A DNA stretch of 64,000 bases from Nicotiana tabacum (taxonomy: Eukaryota > Streptophyta > Magnoliopsida > Solanales > Solanaceae). The stretch spans positions 47,594,806 through 47,658,805 of the forward strand of contig NC_134095.1 of NCBI RefSeq assembly GCF_000715075.1. Direction: 5' to 3'. The translations under genes and the position numbers were made by a program. The notes under the pieces were generated by a model, which made no database searches, was not told the origin of the DNA, and saw only the letters and a list, made by a program, of their open reading frames with translations. Shown piece after piece: positions 57,343 to 64,000 of this stretch (its first letter is position 1; each line of letters begins with the position of its first letter).

Positions 57343-60043
57343 TCTTACACCTCCTTTTACTACCCCCAGAAGGGTATAAAGAAGTTTTTTCTAATTTTAA
57401 GTGACATTCGAAACGGGATTATTTAATTAAAAATCAGAGTCGCCACTTGGGATAATTTATGGTGTCCCAAGTCACCGGATTAGAATCTTGAATCGAGGAA
57501 AGATTTGACTCTGTTTATGCCTGTGAACGGAGAAATCCGGGTAAGGAATTTTGTTAACCCAGGAGAAGGTGTTAGGCACTCCCGAGTTCCGTGGTTGTAG
57601 CACGCTCGCTTTGGTCATACTTGGCTTGATAAAAATTGTCTAATTACTCATTTTAGAACCTCTGCGCATTTACCTTTTACCGCTTTTTAAATTAAGAAAA
57701 TTATCTTGAAACGGGTCTCGCGCACGTGTACCCATTTGTTTGGCACGTCAAAAATCATGTCACGCAAACGTGTCCATAACTAATAACGCTTTATTATTAT
57801 TAAGAAAATTTGACCGAAGTTGTGCGAACACATACTCCGATTTTGTTTTTAGAAATCGTAACCATGTCATGCAAACGTGTCCACACTCACAATGATGTAT
57901 TAAACGGGCCTAAAGCAACTACGAGCATTTGTCATTTTTATATCTAGGTTATGAAATTAATACGAGGTCCATGAATGATTAAATTGTGGATGGCACACCT
58001 CGAGCTATTATAACTAAATTCAATTTAGCGGCCTATTAGCAACACTTTTATTATTAAGAAGAATTTGATCGAAGTTGCGCGAACGCATACTTCGAATTGG
58101 TTTTAGAATCGTAATTATGTCACGTGAATGTGTACACAATCACAATTGTATTTTAAATGCACCTAAAGGCTTTTCTACGAATATTTATTTTTAAATCATT
58201 ATCATGTTCAAACCAAGAGAATTCAGCTATAACCAATTCGAGATAGCAATAATATAACACAAAGCTAAAACTCAAAAGATTAAACAAAGTCCGCAACATA
58301 TCTAATAATTATTCAATCTTAAAAAGGATAGTAACCAATACTAACTCAAAGCAAAGGTTAGAGATGAACCTCTATGTTGATAAACAAAACCGGAAATTTA
58401 CAACTTAATCGTCAAACCAAACAGAGCCACAATCACCGGAACCTCGAATAATACCTTTCTCGACTGCGTCTAAACCATGACAAAGAGGACAATCAAATCG
58501 AGAACATTCAAGCTCTTGTACTTGCGAGCATAAAGGTCTGTGAGAATTGCAATCTGTAACACCCCAGGCTTTAGGCAGAGTCCCACATCGACAAAACACA
58601 AGAGGGATGCTGGGTATATAAGTTAACAAGCCTTAGACCCTAGCGACGCGTTTTAAACCCGTGAGGGCCTAGGCCCATAGCGGACAATATCACTAGTGGG
58701 TTGGGCTGCTACAGATGGTATCATAGCCACTCTTGTGTCAGCCATGCCGATGGTGGGTCAGAGTTCAACTGAGTTTAGGCAAATCCCGAATAGGAGGGGC
58801 AAACCTTAGTGCTGAGTCTAGGCAAATCTAATGCGGTGGGGAAAACCTCAGCGAGGACGCTGAGTCCATAAGAAGGGGTGTATGTAACACCCCAGGCTTT
58901 AGACAGAGTCCCACATTGACAAAACACAAGAGAGATGCTGGGTATATAAGTTAACAAGCCTTAGACCCTAGTGACGCGTTTTAAACCAGTAAGGGCCTAG
59001 GCCCAAAACGGACATTATCACTCGTGGGTTGGGCTGTTACACAATCATTTTTGAAATATGAAAGAAGCAAAAAACAGAATCGTCTCAGATCTGTTCTTGC
59101 GACTTCTTGTCATTGTTTTATGTCGCAAATAGTAAGAAAAAAAATCGCCGGAAAACCTTAAAGAGAGAGGGTCACCTCAATCGCCGGATATTGTATTTCC
59201 GGCGAGTTCCTATCTTCCTCGTTTACTATCATCACGAGAATAATGGCATGAGAGAAAAGAAGGGCGGAGGTGAGGCTAACAACTATCGTGGATGGCTGAC
59301 CAGATCTACCGGTGGTCAACTCCAGTAGCTAGCCGGCGATGAGGGGAGTTCGGCCGCTTTCCTCTTGTTTTTGGGGATTAGGTTTGTTGTTTCTTCTTCA
59401 GTAAGAGTGAGATATAAGAGATGGGAGCTTAGCGACGGTGAGCGGGGTGTGGCTGAGGTCGATGAAGTTTCAGGGATGGGGTTCCTGGATGAGGGGGTCG
59501 CTGGTTTTTGGGTCTTTATGGTGGGGTGTGATGAAGGAGATGGAAGGCGGGGGGGGGGATCTGATAGGAAATGGCTCTTGTTAGGTCTTAGGAGTCTAGG
59601 TCTATATTGTATAGGTCTGTTCTTGTGTCTTCAGCTCTTAGGTCCTAGTGTTTTTATAGGTTAGGTCTAGGTTATTATTTGGATTTAAGGGTATTGGGCT
59701 AGAAACTTGGGCCTTTATGACTAGACTTGCTTAAAATTAGCTTAATTAACTAAAAATCTATCCATATAGAAATATTACCAAAAATATTAATTAGCCCTAC
59801 TTAAGTAAAATTAATTATTAAAATAAGACTGACCGTTAAAACAAAACTATTTTTGGTATTTTCAAGATTAAAAATGACTACAAAACATTAATGAAACTAT
59901 TTTTCTTGTAATTTTTATTTTCTTATAATAAAATAAAGTAAAAGAGTCAAAATTAGTTGAAATAACGATATTAGGCCTAAATTAAATATTTATATGCTAA
60001 AATATAAAAAATCTTGGGGAGAGTCAAAAATCACATGTCTACA
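57343..60043 (-). mobile_element. solo LTR (gypsy, Tat-like) with perfect target duplication
   Basis: 2,701 bp excluding nothing but including a 487-bp TRIM plus its CAATC duplication, so the LTR itself is about 2.2 kb. On the minus strand it starts TGTAGACATGTGATTTTTG at 60043 and ends GGTGTAAGA at 57343. It is flanked by AGTAG at 57338-57342 and 60044-60048. Flanking sequence joins to restore the Athila-2 3' region. No PBS, polypurine tract or coding region is present, so this is a solo LTR from LTR-LTR recombination. ORFs near 59107-59664 are not recognisable. Confidence 0.88.
58555..59041 (+). mobile_element. TRIM retrotransposon, complete, 487 bp
   Basis: Two 159-bp direct LTRs (58555-58713 and 58883-59041; TGTAACACCCCAGGC to GGGCTG(C/T)TACA) flank a 169-bp interior. 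The PBS at 58716 reads TGGTATCATAGCC, one mismatch from the tRNA-iMet complement. The purine-rich AGAAGGGGTGTA precedes the second LTR. The LTR contains GAGTCCCACAT, GGTATATAA and GACGCGTTTTAAA, characteristic of widespread plant TRIMs. A perfect CAATC duplication flanks it (58550-58554 and 59042-59046). It encodes no protein and must be mobilised in trans. The LTRs differ at about eleven sites. Confidence 0.93.
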
Positions 60044-60239
60044 AGTAGAATGAATATGTACAAAAGGGAATTTAGATTAATATACATAAGGGAGAATGAA
60101 TATATACATTAGAACATAACTTTATATACAGACCAAAAGTAAAAAGTACGAAAAGTTCAATAAAATGATAAAATTATGTACATACCAAAAGTAAAAGGAA
60201 AGTAATGTCATATATATAACCTAAATTATCCAAATAGGG

Positions 60240-62318
60240 CTACCTCCTCAAATGAAAGCTAGTATTGTCCTCAATGCAAACTAACCAAAATAAGCACAAG
60301 AAAAGATAGAGAGGAAAAAGAAACTCCCTATTGACCCTCCGTCTGCATAAGATCATGAGTTTGGGTCCTTGGGTCCTTGGACTGCTCGGGAACCTGTGAC
60401 TGGACTCCCTGTAACCCGTGTCTCCACTGGACCTGGGCCTGTACTGAGTCTTGGGCCTGTACTGGAATCTGGGGCTGGCTAGAGGAACCTCCATGCGGGT
60501 CCTCCAACTCTATAATAGCATCATCAGTACGGGGAATCACCCTTTTCCTCTTGGCTGGCCTCTCTGTCTCCTGCTGGCTGCTGGAGCCGGGTCATACAAT
60601 AAAAGATCCAAAGGCAAGTGATCAGCCTTCATCTTCTCTACCTCTACCCTCAGCTCTTCCACCGACTCCTTGGAAGCATGGGTCTTTCTCAGTTTCTTTG
60701 TCTCCTTAGCAAGCTCCTTCAATGCCTTTCCATGAGAATCAACAGCATCCATGATCAACTTCTGATTCTTTAGGAGCTTCTTTTGGTTGTCCAGAAGCTC
60801 TTTGAGAGTATCCTCCACTGACTGTGGGACCTGTGGCTGAGGAGGTGCAGACTGGGCTGCCACCGAAGTAGAAAGTACAGACAGCTTAGAAGTGGTTGTC
60901 TGCATCCAGTTGTTGATATTGGCAAGGGTCTAGCTCAAGTGGTGGGCAGTCAAAGGATATGCTGTAGATGAGGAGATATCTGGAACTGTAGAAGTTTAGG
61001 GTCCTAAGGCCATGTCTGGTGTGGTTGAAGAAGGTAGAGTAGGAGCCACTACTACTACTACTGGCTCTTCAGACTGGCCAGTTGAAGTTGTGGCTTTGCC
61101 TTTAGGGTCCTTGGGGTTGTCAGGACCTTTGGTGTTGTACCAGGAGAAAGGTGCATTAACTTTCACTTTCACATCAAATCTTCTCTTCTCCACATCTAGA
61201 TCCTCAAAATACATGGTCAGGAAATTTGGGAAGGGGTAGGATCTATCACCTTTGTTCACCACCCGTGTAATCATCCTAGACATCAAATTCTCGATGTTGA
61301 TCGGATACCCCGCCATGATAGATTCCACCAATATATCCCGGGATATAGGAAGAGAGTTGTCGTAAGTAGGGGGGTCTAGACTACTACAAACAAATGTCTC
61401 CCACCCTTTTGCTTCAAAGTTCAGGGTTCTCCTCAGAATTTTTACTCCCGTGGTCAACCAAGCTGGGGTGGTACCTAGGACTGCCAACTACTCTTCTAAC
61501 CAAGGACAAGTAGCCTCACCCAGTGCCACCTTTTCTAAGTACAATTCCTCATCCTCCTCCGGGAAGCCCAGGTAGTCATTGATCGTTTTTCCTTCAAATT
61601 TTACTTTTAAATTTTTCACCTTGGTCACTATAGTGCCCTTTTTTATGTGGGCAACATCTGTGTAAAACTCATTCACCAAGTGCTCATTTGCATCCTCCAT
61701 GTGGCCTATGAAATAGTCCTCGCCTGCTCTTTTTCTAAACTGCCTCAGCACATTGGGGTTGTGAGGTAAAAGGTCCTTTGTGATGAATTTCCGCTCAGAT
61801 ATCAACTTCCTCTCGGGCCACCATTCTCTGAACTTGCGGTAGGTCAATTCACTCACAAATATATCTTGCCATGCTTCCGGGTTCCTAGTCCTCTCTACTC
61901 CTCCTTCTTGGGGCTCACCCCCTCCTTCTTCTTCTACGGGATCCTCACAGGGTATTGAAGTTGTAGGTCAGGTAGAAGAGGCACTGTCACTACCCGTAGC
62001 TGAGCCCTCATATAACTTAGAAGAAATTTCCACCGACGCTTGGGCAGTATGGTGTGCCCGGAGGTGTATCTCTCAATCTAGGCCTCTCCGGCCAGTCAGG
62101 AACATATTTTAGCATGGAATCGGAGTCGGATGCCTCCCAGGAGGGCATATACTCACTTCCTGGCTGGGAAGCAGCTCTATCAGTAGCCCTTATGATTCTT
62201 CCGGTGTCCTTGATAGCTTGCCAGGCTTGTGGGTCAATCTAATCATGCCTCGTCCCCTACCCTGGGAGGACTCTCCTTTCCCTGTTTGTTTAGCGCCTCT
62301 GCCTCGTGATTTCACCAT
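60240..62318 (-). pseudogene. Athila-2 env-position ORF (PF20167-like plus coiled coil)
   Basis: An ATG at 62318 (MVKSRGRGAKQTGKG) matches the Athila-1 start. The central domain reads YRKFREWWPERKLI, NEFYTDVAHIKKG and NDYLGFPEEDEELYLEKV (61856-61488), then LNFEAKGWETFVCSSLDPP and SIMAGYPIN (61487-60996). The coiled-coil part (60905-60537) has LKELLDNQKKLLKNQKL and GKALKELAKETKKLRK, followed by a Gln/Pro-rich tail to about 60240. Stops occur at 61488, 60996 and near 60930, all in one frame; the N-terminal 150 codons and the tail are frameshifted. The domain order is the same as in Athila-1, so the ORF is a conserved family feature. Confidence 0.8.
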
Positions 62319-63564
62319 TATCTGCAAGGAGAATGCATTCTGTTCTTGTTAGTATCCCAGTATCAGATGAATCAGTGCAGAATAAAATTGTAGACAGTTG
62401 AAAATGAAAGTAGAATTGCAGATTGCGGACCACACAAAATGAAGTGCGGCCGCAAAGAACCTACCGTGGACCGCACAAAATACACCGCGGTCCGCATTGA
62501 GGTGGGGGTCAGACTACCCACTCTCTGATTCCAAGCATCGCAGACCGCACAAAATGGCATTGTGGTCCGCATTAAGGCACCGCAGACTGCACAAAATCCA
62601 CTGCGGTCGCGGTCCTTAACTTTCCACCTTTCTGAAGTTATACCATCACGGTTCGCACAAAATGGTATTGCGGACTGCAGAGAAGCACCACAGACCGCGC
62701 AAAATACCATTGCGGACCGCGGTAAGCCAAAAACAGTAATACCAACCTAGGGTTTCAAATATTCATCTCAATTTTAGCCTAAAATCACATATTATTGATG
62801 CCTTAGATGTTTAATCAGTATTTTTAACTAATTAGTCCTAATTTAAACATTATTAAGCAAAACCTACGCAACAATTTAAAGAACAGGGAAGAAAAAGAAG
62901 AAAAACTAGCTAATTAGAAGTAAATAACAGTTAAAACTAAGAAAAAAAAAATAAGATTACCAGTTAGTGAGATGCAACACAGATGATTGACAATAGATTG
63001 TAATTTGTGCAATTAAGGCTTGGATGAACAATACTTTTTTTACTACGAAGAGCAAAAGATCAAAAAGTTTGAAATGAGGGCCTGAGGCCCTATTTATAGA
63101 AAAGGACTCTGGGACCCACTGTACCTACCCATCACGGACATCACAAAATGGAACCGCGGTCCGCGGTACTCAGAATCAAGAGGCACTGGGGAGACGTCTA
63201 CTACGGACCACAAAAAATGCAATGCGGCTGCAGTGGTCCACTGCGTACCACACAAAATGGATTGCGGCCGCAGTGGCAAACTTCAGAGAACCCCCATTTT
63301 TTGATCAATCACTCTGCGCCCTGCATTGAAATGTTGCCCCCACACTAAGGCCTTTGCGGCTGCACAAAATGCAATGCGGCCGCATTGCAAACTTCATAGA
63401 GTGTGCATTTTTTTCAACTTAGTCCTACACTGCATCAAAACAATCCTACAACATCTCACAACTAGTTAGTCCAAAAGCAAATCCTATACTACAAAGAAAA
63501 TCAAAGAAAAACAAAACGAAAGCGCCTGACTTAACGTCGTGGCACGATGCACGTTACCATCAAT
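62319..63564 (-). other. Athila-2 spacer between pol and env-position ORF, with two dyad clusters
   Basis: Non-coding. GCGGACCGCACAAAATG-type motifs cluster at about 62405-62730 and 63130-63390, with exact GCGGCCGC at 62446, 63264 and 63376. This is the same two-cluster arrangement as in Athila-1 20957-22302. The AT-rich middle (62740-63100) holds nothing recognisable. Confidence 0.75.
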
Positions 63565-64000
63565 TCACTTTAGATGGAGCAGTGCCACCACGTGGCTGTC
63601 ATCAATCTTGCCCGGGTACTGCTTGACCATGTTCCCATTAACTCTGAAAATTTTCCCATTTTCTTTCTTCAAGTCAAATGCACCAAACGGAGTCACAAAC
63701 ACCACTTCAAAATGTACATTCCATTTCGACTTAAGTTTTCCCAGAAACATACATAACCCAGAGTTGAACAAGAGAACCAAATCACCCACTTTGAACTCCT
63801 TGCCATAAGTATATTTATCATGAAGGTACGAACTGGAGTAGGCATGGAATCAGAATTCATCAAGTTCATTAAGCTGCTCCACACGAAGATTTGCTGCCAT
63901 ATCCCATTCAAGATTCAACTTCCTCAAAGCCCACATGGCCTTGTGCTCTAACTCAACCGGTAGATGACAAGCTTTACCAAACACCAACCGATACGGAGAC
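63565..64000 (-). pseudogene. Athila-2 pol, integrase C-terminal end (partial)
   Basis: At the window edge the minus strand reads [16 protein letters not shown], then [12 protein letters not shown], a stop, and GKEFKVGDLVLLFNSGL (63789-63565), matching the Athila-1 integrase end at 22303-22760. About ten codons present in Athila-1 before YLHDKY are deleted. The C-terminal SH3-like domain otherwise ends at the same point. Confidence 0.88.

Larger units (their letters stand above)
33973..64000 (-). mobile_element. Athila-2: second Athila-type element, partial, with nested insertions
   Basis: The order matches Athila-1: 3' LTR (33973-34330 joined across the Ogre to 54630-55787, 1,516 bp in total), 3' non-coding region, env-position ORF (60240-62318), spacer with dyad clusters, then the integrase C-terminus running off the window. 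Two younger insertions interrupt it: the Ogre at 34331-54624 and a solo LTR at 57343-60043. The element is related to Athila-1 but clearly a different subfamily; its repeats read CCGCGGACCGCACAAAATG rather than the Athila-1 variant. The right-hand LTR and target duplication (TACCG candidate) lie outside. Confidence 0.88.

Noticed and set aside
58555..59041. Cassandra-type TRIM with 5S rRNA in its LTR.
   Set aside because: The LTR is 159 bp and I see no 5S-like A/C box sequence; it fits the general TRIM type instead.
59107..59664. Two plus-strand frames (73 and 99 codons) in the solo LTR.
   Set aside because: Low-complexity Gly/Arg/Val-rich sequence with no recognisable domain, entirely inside the LTR.

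Overview
This window is plant nuclear repeat DNA and contains no intact cellular gene. Families, PBS types and LTR termini (TGTCACGACCC..., TGTAACGACCC..., TGTAGACATGTG...) resemble those I know from Solanaceae, most likely a large-genome genus such as Nicotiana. That assignment is inference from recollection, not from a search.

Layout. 1-4403 is the 5' end of a decayed minus-strand Ty3/gypsy element: pol remnants, a 174-codon ORF of unknown function, an iMet-type PBS and a 1.85-kb LTR. 4404-6430 is non-coding, with a TIR-bounded MITE-like insert (4845-5545) and a 33-bp minisatellite (5987-6323). 6433-8072 is a frameshifted plant-mobile-domain (PMD) pseudogene, cut off by a plus-strand LTR at 8073. 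From 9977 to the window end lies one nest of retrotransposons. Element A (minus-strand chromovirus-like gypsy; 3' LTR 9977-12653, pol 12674-15501, gag/PR 29645-31470, PBS and start of the 5' LTR 33305-33972) was split by Athila-1 (15502-29644) exactly between protease and RT. Its 5' LTR was split by Athila-2 (33973 to beyond 64000). Athila-2's 3' LTR was split by a 20.3-kb Ogre/Tat-type element (34331-54624, 4.8-4.9-kb LTRs, tRNA-Arg-type PBS, two RNase H domains, perfect CTCAC target duplication). Athila-2's internal region was split by a solo LTR (57343-60043, target duplication AGTAG), and that LTR received a complete 487-bp TRIM (58555-59041, target duplication CAATC). This allows a relative chronology five insertions deep.

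How the parts work together. Each autonomous family carries its expected gag-protease-RT-RNase H-integrase cassette. The Athilas add a downstream env-position ORF with a plant-transposon-protein (PF20167-like) domain and a coiled coil; the Ogre adds an archaeal-type second RNase H. Every coding copy is dead. Most premature stops I could identify lie one C-to-T or G-to-A transition from the codon expected for the family, as methyl-cytosine decay predicts. The least explained signals are non-coding: clusters of GCGGACCGC/GCGGCCGC dyads in both Athilas, with a related dyad array in element A's LTR; an exact 62-bp array beside a 35-bp array in the Ogre 3' region; and PBS-like sequence inside Ogre-type LTRs.
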